From Leucobacter chromiireducens subsp. solipictus (GTDB lineage Bacteria > Actinomycetota > Actinomycetes > Actinomycetales > Microbacteriaceae), in assembly GCF_016758195.1 (NCBI RefSeq), contig NZ_QYAC01000004.1, forward strand, positions 280,283-344,282: a stretch of DNA of 64,000 nucleotides. Reading direction: 5' to 3'. This document shows, one piece after another, positions 49,515-57,532 of the stretch. The notes beneath the pieces are model-generated. The model saw only the letters and a program-made list of their open reading frames with translations. It did no database searches and was not told the DNA's origin. The translations under genes and the position numbers were made by a program. The number at the start of each line of letters is the position of its first letter. Position 1 is the stretch's first letter.

Positions 49515-49765
49515 TGCGCACCTCCGAGCCGTTGCACGGTCGCACTATGCTCACGAACCAGCGCAGCGACCTCCCGCTCCGCCTCGCCCAGCGCATCAGC
49601 AAGCGCAGAGTACCCCGCAGCGAGCGATGGGTTCCCGGCCGTTAATGCAGCTGCCGCGCACAGGGTCGCCTCCGCACCGCGCAGCCCGAACTCCTCGCGG
49701 AGATCGATTACAGTGCTGAGCGCCGCCTGCGCGAGGTCGACCTGGGTGTCGGCAAATTCTGTCAT
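49511..49765 (-). CDS. small helical hypothetical protein
   Basis: 84 residues, Ala/Leu-rich, with no signal peptide, cysteines or membrane segment: probably a two- or three-helix bundle (VDLAQAALSTVIDLREEFGLRGAEATLC... one Cys). AGGAG precedes the ATG. It is coupled to the metallopeptidase gene by GTGA. Function unknown. Confidence 0.65.
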   Translation of the reverse strand: MTEFADTQVDLAQAALSTVIDLREEFGLRGAEATLCAAAALTAGNPSLAAGYSALADALGEAEREVAALVREHSATVQRLGGAQ

Positions 49766-49831
49766 GTCTCTACTCCTATGTGAGGTATGAAGTCCTGTGC
49801 GGGGCGAGTTCTCCCCCGCCCGCTGGTTCGG

Positions 49832-51367
49832 CTACTCGGCTTCGACCGGCTCGGCCTCGGCGGGCGCTTCGTCTGGCTCGCTGTCCGGCGTATCGGCCTG
49901 CTCCGCGTCGGTATCGGTGCTCTCCGGCGGGCGCTTCACGGTGAGAGCGAGTCCTGCGTAGGCGGCGATGGAGCCGAGCACGGCGACGACGTAGGCAGGC
50001 CAGGCGAGACCCGCGAGTGCTGAAGCACCGAGGGTCAGCGCGGCGGTCAGAGCACCTGCGCCGATGGCAACCGGCGAACGAAGGCCTGCGACAAGAGCCT
50101 CCTGCGACTCGTGGGCATGCCCCCCGCGGAGACGAGCGGCGTAGACGTATAGTGTGGCGACGCTGAACAGGGCGACAGCGCTGGCGAGGATCGGTTGCCA
50201 GACCCAGACGAATGGGGCGGTCGAGACGGCCGCAATCGATAGGGCGAGCGACGCTGGTGCAGCGACGAACGCGATGGCGGTGCGAGCGATACCGGCGGGC
50301 GTAGTCAGCGCAAGACCTCGGGCTCTGCGAACGGTGAGGCTGAGGATGGCGAGCACGGCGGCGATGCCGGAGAGGATTGTCGAGGTGACCATAGCGCCGA
50401 AAGTGAGCGCCTTGCTGGATGCCTTTTTCTCGGCGACCTTGTCTCTCGCGGTCGAGGTAAGATCAGAAGCTTTCTCCTTCGTTGAATCCCAGGCTGATCC
50501 AGCTTTCTCCTTAACCTTGGCCCAGGCCGCACCGGCTTTCTCGGTATCTATCGGCTGCGCATCGCTCGGTGCGCGGAGCCACTCGCCGTCGCTCGTCAAC
50601 GCCCAACCGGCGACGGCACGAGTCGTCTCGAACGTCTCGCCGGCATCGACATGGCGCTCTGGGCTAGCATCCGTCGGATCAGCGTAAAGCGTGTATCCGG
50701 CGCCGTCGATTTCGATCTCTGCGAACCGGTCGTCGACGGTTGGGAGCGGAACCAAAAATTCAGACGCCATCCATGCCACGACACCCCGGTGCTCGATCGG
50801 CTGCCAGGAGACCGTGCCTGCGAGCGCGGACTGCCCGACGGTTCCGAGGTCGAGATCGCCGGTGGAGCGGTAGACCGTCCCCTCAGCCATGCCAGTCTCC
50901 AGTGGGCCATCCGAGAATGGACCTGAGGCAGCAGGGAGAGCGAAAATCCCGCTTGAAGCACCGCCGAGCTTCCCGACCCAGTTCTCGGGCATCTCCTCCG
51001 AGGTCGGGATCGCAAAGAACGCGTCGAGCTGCTCGAGCGTGACCGAGGGGTAGGCAGCCACCTGGAAGTCTTCGATCAACCCCCGCTTCCCCTTGTATTC
51101 GACCTCGAAGCTCGGCTGCGCGGTATTAACTACTGGCGGTGCGGTCGCTTCCCCGGTGACAGCGCAGACCGGGGCCGTTAGCGATCCGAGCGGGGTGCGG
51201 CCGTCCATGTCGTAGACGGTCAGGCCGGTCGAGACCGGTGCGACGATCCGGCCGGACTCGCAGTCGAGATCGGTGGCATGTGCGGTCGCCGGTACGGCGA
51301 GAAGAGCTGCGCCAGCAATAACGGCGGTGGCGAGTGCCGCGCTGAGGCGGCGGGTTGGCTTGTTCAT
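49832..51367 (-). CDS. secreted-domain multi-pass membrane protein
   Basis: 511 residues. Signal peptide (ALATAVIAGAALLAVPATAHA), an extracellular beta-rich half (about 30-260), an amphipathic Lys/Ala helix (AWAKVKEKAGSAWDSTKEKASDL, LEA-like), then about six hydrophobic helices (330-470) and an acidic Pro/Glu tail. Unknown family. It lies downstream of the translocase gene and may be part of the transfer envelope machinery, in the way Streptomyces spread proteins accompany TraB (inference). Confidence 0.65.
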   Translation of the reverse strand: MNKPTRRLSAALATAVIAGAALLAVPATAHATDLDCESGRIVAPVSTGLTVYDMDGRTPLGSLTAPVCAVTGEATAPPVVNTAQPSFEVEYKGKRGLIEDFQVAAYPSVTLEQLDAFFAIPTSEEMPENWVGKLGGASSGIFALPAASGPFSDGPLETGMAEGTVYRSTGDLDLGTVGQSALAGTVSWQPIEHRGVVAWMASEFLVPLPTVDDRFAEIEIDGAGYTLYADPTDASPERHVDAGETFETTRAVAGWALTSDGEWLRAPSDAQPIDTEKAGAAWAKVKEKAGSAWDSTKEKASDLTSTARDKVAEKKASSKALTFGAMVTSTILSGIAAVLAILSLTVRRARGLALTTPAGIARTAIAFVAAPASLALSIAAVSTAPFVWVWQPILASAVALFSVATLYVYAARLRGGHAHESQEALVAGLRSPVAIGAGALTAALTLGASALAGLAWPAYVVAVLGSIAAYAGLALTVKRPPESTDTDAEQADTPDSEPDEAPAEAEPVEAE

Positions 51368-51397
51368 AGGTTCCTCCTGTGGGCGAGGGTCGTGCGG

Positions 51398-51622
51398 CTA
51401 CTGGGGTGGACGTGGGTGTAGGCGGCGACGGGCGAGCACGGTAGATCGTGGCTCGCCAGGCGCGGTGCGGACAAACTCAAAGTCGGGGTCGTCGCGTCGC
51501 CCGGATAGCGAGCGCCACGCACGAACTCGGGCCGTGCCAATATGAATGCCCTCAGCTCGCGCGTACTCGGTCAGGGGCATCCAGTCGGCGAACGGCGAGG
51601 CGGGTGGGGTGTGGCGGGTCAT
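51398..51622 (-). CDS. small HTH-like hypothetical protein
   Basis: 74 residues from the ATG at 51622 (AGGAG 8 bp upstream), 10 bp after the translocase stop. MPLTEYARAEGIHIGTARVRAW has the look of an excisionase/MerR-type helix-turn-helix. C-terminus basic and Pro-rich. A DNA-binding accessory protein is possible. Confidence 0.5.
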   Translation of the reverse strand: MTRHTPPASPFADWMPLTEYARAEGIHIGTARVRAWRSLSGRRDDPDFEFVRTAPGEPRSTVLARRRLHPRPPQ

Positions 51623-51632
51623 ATCTGGGCTC

Positions 51633-54119
51633 CTATCCGAAGAGGTCATCAAAATTTGGTTTTGCGCGGTTGCTTGTAATTACTGGCGGCTGCTCTAGCT
51701 GAGGTGCCTGTGCCGGGGTGTCGTAGGTGGTGGGCGCGGGCTCCACGGCATGCACCGGTGGCAGCTCGTCGGGCGACGCGGTGGTGAAATCTCCAAGATC
51801 AAGATCGCCAAAATCGATCTCACCCAGGTCGATCTCCTCCTCCGCGGCCTCGATGATCTGACCGAACTGCGGGCGCCCGGCAGCACTCTCGCGAGCCACC
51901 AGCTGTTCAACCGATAACAGCGGGGTACCGTGTGGAACACCTCGCTGCTCGAGCAGTTCCACGACCTCTCGCATCGGGGCGTACGCGACGCGGACACCGG
52001 CTACTCCCCCGCCATCGCCCGCTATAACCCCGAGACCGCGGGACTGCCCGTCATCGAGCGCGCGGAGAGCGTCGTAAGCCTCCTGCGCGGAGTCGCCCGG
52101 GAAGACCATCCTGATCGCGTCGAGCGTGGGCGGGCTGCCGGGCTTCGCGAGCTGGGCGGTCGATGTGAGATTCGAGCGTAGCTCTCCGCCGAGAATCGAG
52201 GCGTCGGGGCGCTGGGTAGCGAGGTCAAGGAAGATGCCGACGAAGCGCAACTCGCGGGCAATCTTGCCGATGTAGAGCTTGAGGAGCGCTTTCTGCCCAG
52301 CGAGTTCTTCGAGTTCGAGGCGCTCGGGATCATCCTTGGCCAGTGATCTCGGGATTTCTGGCTCGACTAGCAGCGAGCCAACCTCGTCGATGACTACGGT
52401 GAGCGGCGTGACACCCTCTCGCTCCCGCACATCGGACGGCAGGTCGGACCACTTCACCTCACCGTGCGTGAGCAGCAATTGCTTGCGGCGTTGGCCTTCT
52501 GCGTAGGCGGCTTTAATTAGCTCGACCGAGTCTCCAAAGGTTCGGGCGAAGCCGCTGGTATACGGCTCGAACGGCGCGAAATCGACGCCGCCCTTGGTCG
52601 GGTCGATGACGGCGATGCGGTGCCCGCGAACGAGGCGCTGAGCGAGCTCGGCGACGAGCGCAACGGTCTTTCCCGAGCCTGTCGGTCCCACGGTTAGCGC
52701 GTGCGGTCCGAGCGAAAGGTCAAAGCCCGCATTCTGGCCGGTCTCGCCGTGACCCACCGGGATCGTTGCCCAATCATCCGGTGCGAGCGCGGCGGGAAGC
52801 ATGTCGGCAAGCGGCACCAGCCCGGGGAGCCGACGCGGCTCACCCCGGGTAAGCGTGATCGTGCCGCCGGTGTCCTCCTCCACGCCCCAGCCGTTATTCC
52901 CGCCGGGCAGCGAGAGGGCAACATCAGCCCAGAACGTGAGCCGGTCGGCGAGGCTGATTCCGCCGAGACCCGGCGGAAGCTTCCGGAGCACGATCTGGTC
53001 GATGCGTCCGTCAGCCGACGTAACGTCGGCGGCGAGTTCCCATGCGTAACGAATTTTCAAGACCTGAGCGAGACGCTGCCGTACCTGCTGTTCGTCTTGC
53101 GAGAGGACGCGAGCGACTGCCCGCGATTCGTACGGTTCCCACTCGACGAGCGCGCTCTCGGCACCGAGTATGGTGCGCGCGTAAGCTTGAACGCGCTCCG
53201 CCTGTGAAGGCGCGGTACCGGCGGCGAGCGTCATCGAGAGCACATCACCGTCGCGGCTCTGCCCGATAACGAGGCCATCCGATGCCGCGATCTGCGCGCG
53301 GCGGTCAGCCGTCTCAAGCGAGGCCTCCTGGATAACAAGGTCGCGCCCGTCCAGCACGATCTCGTAGAGGGGCATGATTGCGGCCACCGCCGCATCGACG
53401 CCCGCGGGATCACTAGCAAGCCGGGCCCTCGCAATCATGGGCGAGGGAGACAGACTCCACGAGCCAGCCTTGAATTTCAGTGACTCTGCGACCTCGGCAT
53501 CTGAAACACCGCACGCCACGCGCAACATGGCAGCAGCTTCGGACGCGCGTGCTCGCCCGCGCCCAGCATGGCGAGCGGAGATCAGGAGAGCGACCCAGTA
53601 CAGCACGCCTCCAATAGCGATCGCTGCTACAGGCATCCACCATGTAAGCGGAACGCCGATCTGCGCGAGCAGGTTACGGGTCGCCGGGATAACCGGGAGT
53701 AGGGCGATAGTGAAGGCGAGCAGCGTCGGGACCAAGAGTGCCGGGATCTGCCAGAAGGCTGGAATAGTAAGGCGGGTGGTCACGGCCGCCTGGTCGAGGT
53801 AGCGGAGGCGCCGGCCGATGAGGACGACGGCGACGAAGGTTAGGGCGATGGTGAAGATCTGCGGTGCTCCGAAGTAGCTGGCCACACTCGGAAGGAAAGC
53901 CCAGAGCGCGGCGCCTGCGATCTGGCGTGCCTCCTGGGCAGAACTCCGCGGCCGATGGCCCGAGACCTTCTCGTAGCGGGGTGAATCGGCCAGGACGGTG
54001 ACTACGCCTGCCAGGAGGTAGGCAGCCCAGCGGATCGGTGTGAACAACGTGTTGAAGATCGCGCGCAGGGCGGATCGCTTGGCCTGAGCTACGGCCATGT
54101 CGCGCATTGATACTCCCAC
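51633..54119 (-). CDS. FtsK/SpoIIIE-type DNA translocase (TraB-like)
   Basis: 828 residues. N-terminal membrane region with about four helices (30-45, 70-105, 120-142, 158-182), a linker domain, then a RecA-like motor: Walker A GPTGSGKTVALVAEL (about 478), IAVIDPTKGGVDFAPF, Walker B TVVIDEVGSLLVEPE (about 574) and LATQRPDASILGGELRSN, the Q-x-P-x-x-x-x-x-x-G-x-x-R pattern of FtsK motors. The C-terminal ~120 residues are acidic and Pro-rich. No gamma winged-helix domain is recognisable. Likely a hexameric pump for conjugal DNA transfer. Start GTG at 54119 behind AAGGAGGAGG. Confidence 0.87.
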   Translation of the reverse strand: MGVSMRDMAVAQAKRSALRAIFNTLFTPIRWAAYLLAGVVTVLADSPRYEKVSGHRPRSSAQEARQIAGAALWAFLPSVASYFGAPQIFTIALTFVAVVLIGRRLRYLDQAAVTTRLTIPAFWQIPALLVPTLLAFTIALLPVIPATRNLLAQIGVPLTWWMPVAAIAIGGVLYWVALLISARHAGRGRARASEAAAMLRVACGVSDAEVAESLKFKAGSWSLSPSPMIARARLASDPAGVDAAVAAIMPLYEIVLDGRDLVIQEASLETADRRAQIAASDGLVIGQSRDGDVLSMTLAAGTAPSQAERVQAYARTILGAESALVEWEPYESRAVARVLSQDEQQVRQRLAQVLKIRYAWELAADVTSADGRIDQIVLRKLPPGLGGISLADRLTFWADVALSLPGGNNGWGVEEDTGGTITLTRGEPRRLPGLVPLADMLPAALAPDDWATIPVGHGETGQNAGFDLSLGPHALTVGPTGSGKTVALVAELAQRLVRGHRIAVIDPTKGGVDFAPFEPYTSGFARTFGDSVELIKAAYAEGQRRKQLLLTHGEVKWSDLPSDVREREGVTPLTVVIDEVGSLLVEPEIPRSLAKDDPERLELEELAGQKALLKLYIGKIARELRFVGIFLDLATQRPDASILGGELRSNLTSTAQLAKPGSPPTLDAIRMVFPGDSAQEAYDALRALDDGQSRGLGVIAGDGGGVAGVRVAYAPMREVVELLEQRGVPHGTPLLSVEQLVARESAAGRPQFGQIIEAAEEEIDLGEIDFGDLDLGDFTTASPDELPPVHAVEPAPTTYDTPAQAPQLEQPPVITSNRAKPNFDDLFG

Positions 54120-54174
54120 GGACTCTCCTCCTCCTTCGTTATCTACTGCTACACATACGGGTCATTTGATGGCG

Positions 54175-54450
54175 CTACGCCGCTAGTGCCCGCTCGCTTA
54201 CCAGCGCATCGATAAGGTCAGGCCTGTAGCCACCCCACGCCTGCTGTAAAGCTCCGGCTCCGTCGCGCACGAGCACGAGCGGCGCCTGGATCGCGGCCCC
54301 GAGCGCCGCAGCCTGCTCGCGCAGTTCGTCGGACAGCTCGTCGGCGGGGCGAGCGTCGTAGGCGAGGTCGAGTGAAGCGAGGTACCTCTCGGTGAGGCGG
54401 CACTGCATGCATGATGTGCCGGCGATGAAGACGGTGATTTGGTGGGGCAT
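54175..54450 (-). CDS. glutaredoxin/NrdH-like redox protein
   Basis: 91 residues, thioredoxin fold: ITVFIAGTSCMQCRLTERYLASLDLAYDARPAD, with a CMQC redox pair. The expected cis-Pro region is APLVLV. NrdH proteins have CxxC with similar spacing. It lies between genes for secreted Cys-containing proteins and the translocase. It may keep element proteins reduced or serve ribonucleotide reduction; the partner is not present in the window. Confidence 0.75.
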   Translation of the reverse strand: MPHQITVFIAGTSCMQCRLTERYLASLDLAYDARPADELSDELREQAAALGAAIQAPLVLVRDGAGALQQAWGGYRPDLIDALVSERALAA

Positions 54451-54487
54451 GAGCGGGGCTCCTTATATAGAGGTGTGGGAGGTGGAG

Positions 54488-54527
54488 CCAGGGCGACGGG
54501 CGGACACGACTACGCCCGTCGCCCTGG
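54488..54527 (-). terminator. hairpin downstream of the 54543 gene
   Basis: Perfect 15-bp stem (54488-54502 with 54513-54527), 10-nt loop. It separates the secreted protein gene from the glutaredoxin-translocase genes. Confidence 0.7.
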
Positions 54528-54542
54528 CGGTCTTTGAACGAG

Positions 54543-55235
54543 TTAGCGGGCGACCACCAGCTCAGTGGTGCTCGACGGAGCGAAAGGAAGCGGCTGCATC
54601 GCGCCACTCGAGAGGCCAACGCTCGGATGAGCAACGCCGCCTCCGATAGCTGGGCTGACGGTCAGCTCCCCCCGGCTGTCGGTTACGACCTCGCGGACCT
54701 CCCGTGCCTGTGCCAGCATCTCTTTCTTTTCGACAGAGAGCGCCTGCGATGCCGCGCGGGACTCGGCCGCGAGCGGCGTACCGTCGTAGCACTTCTGGAT
54801 CTCACGCATCTCCGCACTCTGAGCAGGCATCGTGGCGAGCCACTGCTGTGCAGAGCCGGTACCTGCGAGGTAGCGCTGGTATGCCTGGTCGTAGGCACGC
54901 TGCGCGGGGCGGTCCTGCGCGGTGAAGTAGGCGGCATCAGCGGCCTGCGCGCGGTCGTAGCGGGCCTTCGCCTGCTCGTAACTCGCGCTTTCGGTGTTCG
55001 ACGCGAAATCCGAGCCGCCCGGAAGCAGCTCGGGCCACGCAGCGTCAACGAGAACGGTCTCGCCGGCCGCCGGTGCACCCGCCTCGGTGACGGTGATTGA
55101 GGCTTCGGTGGTCTGTGCGCCGGTGTCGGCGGCATGGGCGGTGGTCGGGATGAGAAGCGCGCCGAGAACGGCGGCTGAGGCGATACCTGCGGCGGCGAAC
55201 CACTGCTTGATCTGGGGTTTGGTCTGGGTGGACAT
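54543..55235 (-). CDS. secreted hypothetical protein
   Basis: 230 residues. Signal peptide (FAAAGIASAAVLGALLIPTTAHA), then a mostly helical mature part rich in Ala/Gln/Tyr (YEQAKARYDRAQAADAAYF; AYDQAYQRYLAG) with one Cys (QKCYDG), and a Ser/Pro-rich C-terminus. AGGAG before the ATG. No family recognised. Part of the element's set of exported proteins. Confidence 0.65.
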   Translation of the reverse strand: MSTQTKPQIKQWFAAAGIASAAVLGALLIPTTAHAADTGAQTTEASITVTEAGAPAAGETVLVDAAWPELLPGGSDFASNTESASYEQAKARYDRAQAADAAYFTAQDRPAQRAYDQAYQRYLAGTGSAQQWLATMPAQSAEMREIQKCYDGTPLAAESRAASQALSVEKKEMLAQAREVREVVTDSRGELTVSPAIGGGVAHPSVGLSSGAMQPLPFAPSSTTELVVAR

Positions 55236-55269
55236 GTAGACTCCTAGTCTCTCTGGGATATGGGCGGGT

Positions 55270-55310
55270 GAGGCCGGGACTCCGGTTGTGGGACTTGAGA
55301 TCCCGGCCTC
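55270..55310 (-). terminator. hairpin between two secreted-protein genes
   Basis: 10-bp GC-rich stem (55270-55279 with 55301-55310), 21-nt loop, downstream of the anchored surface protein stop. Possibly a partial terminator. Confidence 0.5.
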
Positions 55311-55375
55311 GTAGGACCGCGGTGCTGGCCGAAAGTGGGTACCCCTACCCGTTGATTCCAGCTCCGCGGTACTTC

Positions 55376-56563
55376 TTAGGCGCTCCGGCGATGGATGCGG
55401 CGCAGCAGCGGACCGCTCGCGAGAACCCCGCCCGCGGCAGCGAGGATCGCGCCGAAAGTCAGCGGGGTGGTGAGATCGGTGCTGCCGGTCTGGATCAGCG
55501 GCGTCGGTGGCTCGACTGGCTCCTCAGGGTCTTCAGGCGTGTTCACGACCGTCACCGTCCAGCTACCGTCGTCGAGTTGCTCGGCTGTGTGTGGCGTCTC
55601 ATCGAGCTGGAACCCGGCCGGGGCCTCAATCTCGGTTACGACGGGGGCGGTGATGTGAGCGAGGTCCTGGGCTCCAGTCGCCCCATCGGTGCATGAGGCG
55701 TAGCCGACAATCTCGACAGTCGCCTGTCCGCTTTCGTCGGTGGTCACAGTGCTATCGGTCACCTGCTCGTACGCGTCAATCATGATCGTCTCCGTCGCGC
55801 GAGCGGCGGTGATGGCTTCCTGATCCGCCGCGTCGTACTCGGCTGCTGCCTCCTCGGCTGCTGCGGTCGCAGCGGTCAGGGCCGTACGCGCGTCGGCGAT
55901 CTCGTCAGCACTCGGCCCGGCGGCGATCAACGCATCGATCTCGGCGCGGATCTCGACGAGCACGGCCTCCGCGTCGGCGACAGCCTGAGTAGCGGCGTCG
56001 ACCGCTGCCTGGGCCGCTGCGATCTCGCCGGCGTCACCCCACTCGGCGGCGGTGAGGTGTTCCATTGCAGTGGCGAGGACGTCCTGCGCGTCGCCGAGCT
56101 CGGTGTTTTGCGCATTCTCCTGCTCGTAGAGCGCAGCGAGCTCGGGTGACTGCGCACCTGCCTGGTCGAGCAGATCAGTGAGCGACTCCTGTGCAGCGGT
56201 CTGCGCGGCCTGGGCGGCGTGGAGGGCCGTACGGGCATCGTCAGCAGCTTGGCGCGCCTCATCGGAAGCAGCAGAGGCGACGGCGTAGTCGGTGTGGAGG
56301 GGGTTCTGATCGAAGCTCTTGCTCAGCGGGCTGTTGACCTGCCAGTGCTGGGCGTCAACCTGGAAGGTAGCATCAGCGAGAGGCATGCCATCCGGATCAG
56401 TCTTCTCGATGATGAGCGTCGTCGGGGCTGCGGTGCAGCCGCCAGCAGCGGCCTGCGCGGGGGCGGGCTGGGCGATGAGCGGGATGGTGATGGCAGTCGC
56501 TGCGACTGCGAGAGTCGCGAGGCCGAAAGCGGTACGGCGGGCGGGGGTGGTAGTGATTGACAC
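55376..56563 (-). CDS. sortase-type anchored coiled-coil surface protein
   Basis: 395 residues. Signal peptide (ending AQPAPAQA), a short prealbumin/SpaA-like strand set (TTLIIEKTDPDGMPLADATFQVD), a long Ala/Glu coiled coil (about 95-265), a second beta domain (TVTTDESGQATVEIVGYASC ... APVVTEIEAPAGFQLDET), a Pro-rich spacer (EDPEEPVEPPTP), and a C-terminal sorting signal: LIQTG, a hydrophobic stretch, and RRIHRRSA. LIQTG departs from LPxTG at position 2. Likely wall-linked; perhaps an adhesin or mating-pair protein (inference). Start GTG at 56563. Confidence 0.75.
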   Translation of the reverse strand: MSITTTPARRTAFGLATLAVAATAITIPLIAQPAPAQAAAGGCTAAPTTLIIEKTDPDGMPLADATFQVDAQHWQVNSPLSKSFDQNPLHTDYAVASAASDEARQAADDARTALHAAQAAQTAAQESLTDLLDQAGAQSPELAALYEQENAQNTELGDAQDVLATAMEHLTAAEWGDAGEIAAAQAAVDAATQAVADAEAVLVEIRAEIDALIAAGPSADEIADARTALTAATAAAEEAAAEYDAADQEAITAARATETIMIDAYEQVTDSTVTTDESGQATVEIVGYASCTDGATGAQDLAHITAPVVTEIEAPAGFQLDETPHTAEQLDDGSWTVTVVNTPEDPEEPVEPPTPLIQTGSTDLTTPLTFGAILAAAGGVLASGPLLRRIHRRSA

Positions 56564-56665
56564 GATGCGTGTCCCCTCTCAGGATCAGTGCCTGCAAGCC
56601 GCTTATCCGTCTGAGGTATGGTGTGAAGTTCTTGAGCCTGCCTAGCCGTCGTATTAGGGTTGTTA

Positions 56666-56709
56666 CCCCGGGGCGCCGCGGCTTGCAGGCTTTGTGGAGC
56701 GCCCCGGGG
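56666..56709. terminator. hairpin downstream of the 56714 gene
   Basis: Perfect 11-bp GC stem (56666-56676 with 56699-56709) just after the 56714 stop. The T-tract (AGTTTT) lies on the plus-strand side, so it would terminate best in the plus direction. Confidence 0.6.
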
Positions 56710-56713
56710 AGTT

Positions 56714-57121
56714 TTAGTACTTCGCTTCGTACTTCTTTCGGAGCGCGTTAATGCGCTTCTTGAGCTGCGCACGCTTCTCGCGGCAGCGCTCGCTTGACTT
56801 CTGGCCGGGGATGTCGATCCCCACGAAAACCGCAGCGGTTGGGATCAGGTCGATGATCTCCGCGTCACTGACGCGAGATTCGCACTCGCCGAGCTGGAAA
56901 CGGATCGTGCGCTCGCTATCAAGCAGAACCCGCTGCGCAATCGACATATGCTGGCGCTCATCGAGGTATGAGCTTCGCGAGTTCCGCGATGCGGCGATAA
57001 TCGCGTGCGCGTCTGGGCCATGGACACCCACTACGCGACCTAGGTCGATGACATCGGCGTCAGTCGGATCGATGCCACTGAAATGGCGGACAGCTTTGCT
57101 GCTTGTGAGGGTGATAGTCAT
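56714..57121 (-). CDS. hypothetical basic protein
   Basis: 135 residues from the ATG at 57121. The open frame continues upstream, but the AGGA-preceded ATG and loss of sensible sequence support this start. The centre alternates strands and helices; the C-terminus is strongly basic and helical (SERCREKRAQLKKRINALRKKYEAKY), suggesting nucleic-acid binding. Located between the HTH gene and the surface protein; unknown role. Confidence 0.6.
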   Translation of the reverse strand: MTITLTSSKAVRHFSGIDPTDADVIDLGRVVGVHGPDAHAIIAASRNSRSSYLDERQHMSIAQRVLLDSERTIRFQLGECESRVSDAEIIDLIPTAAVFVGIDIPGQKSSERCREKRAQLKKRINALRKKYEAKY

Positions 57122-57218
57122 GGTGTCGTGTCCTATCTTTACACCTTGTTGCTTATGATTACATAATAACACGCACGTGCTTGACTTGCTAACTGTAAGT
57201 GAATGAACTTTGAGGTAT

Positions 57219-57521
57219 TTACGCCACTTCCTTAGACTCACAGCTAGGACCCAGCTGTGCCGCAAAACCCGCGAGAGCAATGGTGTCGCCGCGGCGCACC
57301 GCATCGAGGTACGCGGCTGGCACGTAGAGCTTCTGCCGCCCAATTCGAATTGCCGGGACCTCCCCCTCGCTGACGAGATTCCAAAGAGCTCGCTTCGACA
57401 TGCCGAGTAGCTCGGCGGCTTCTGCTAGATCGTAGGCGGCTCGCTCCCCCGTATCTTCGAGGGAATGCTCGCTAAGCAGGACTTCAGCGAGCTTTGGGTT
57501 GAGGTGTGCGTAACTGGACAT
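57219..57521 (-). CDS. excisionase-like helix-turn-helix protein
   Basis: 100 residues. AYDLAEAAELLGMSKRALWNLVSEGEVPAIRIGRQKLYVPAAYLDAV is the MerR/excisionase winged helix typical of HTH_17 proteins. AAGGAGG before the ATG overlaps the stop of the primase gene, so the two are coupled. It may be the element's Xis/RDF or a regulator of replication. Confidence 0.85.
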   Translation of the reverse strand: MSSYAHLNPKLAEVLLSEHSLEDTGERAAYDLAEAAELLGMSKRALWNLVSEGEVPAIRIGRQKLYVPAAYLDAVRRGDTIALAGFAAQLGPSCESKEVA

Positions 57522-57532
57522 CGGGATCCTCC

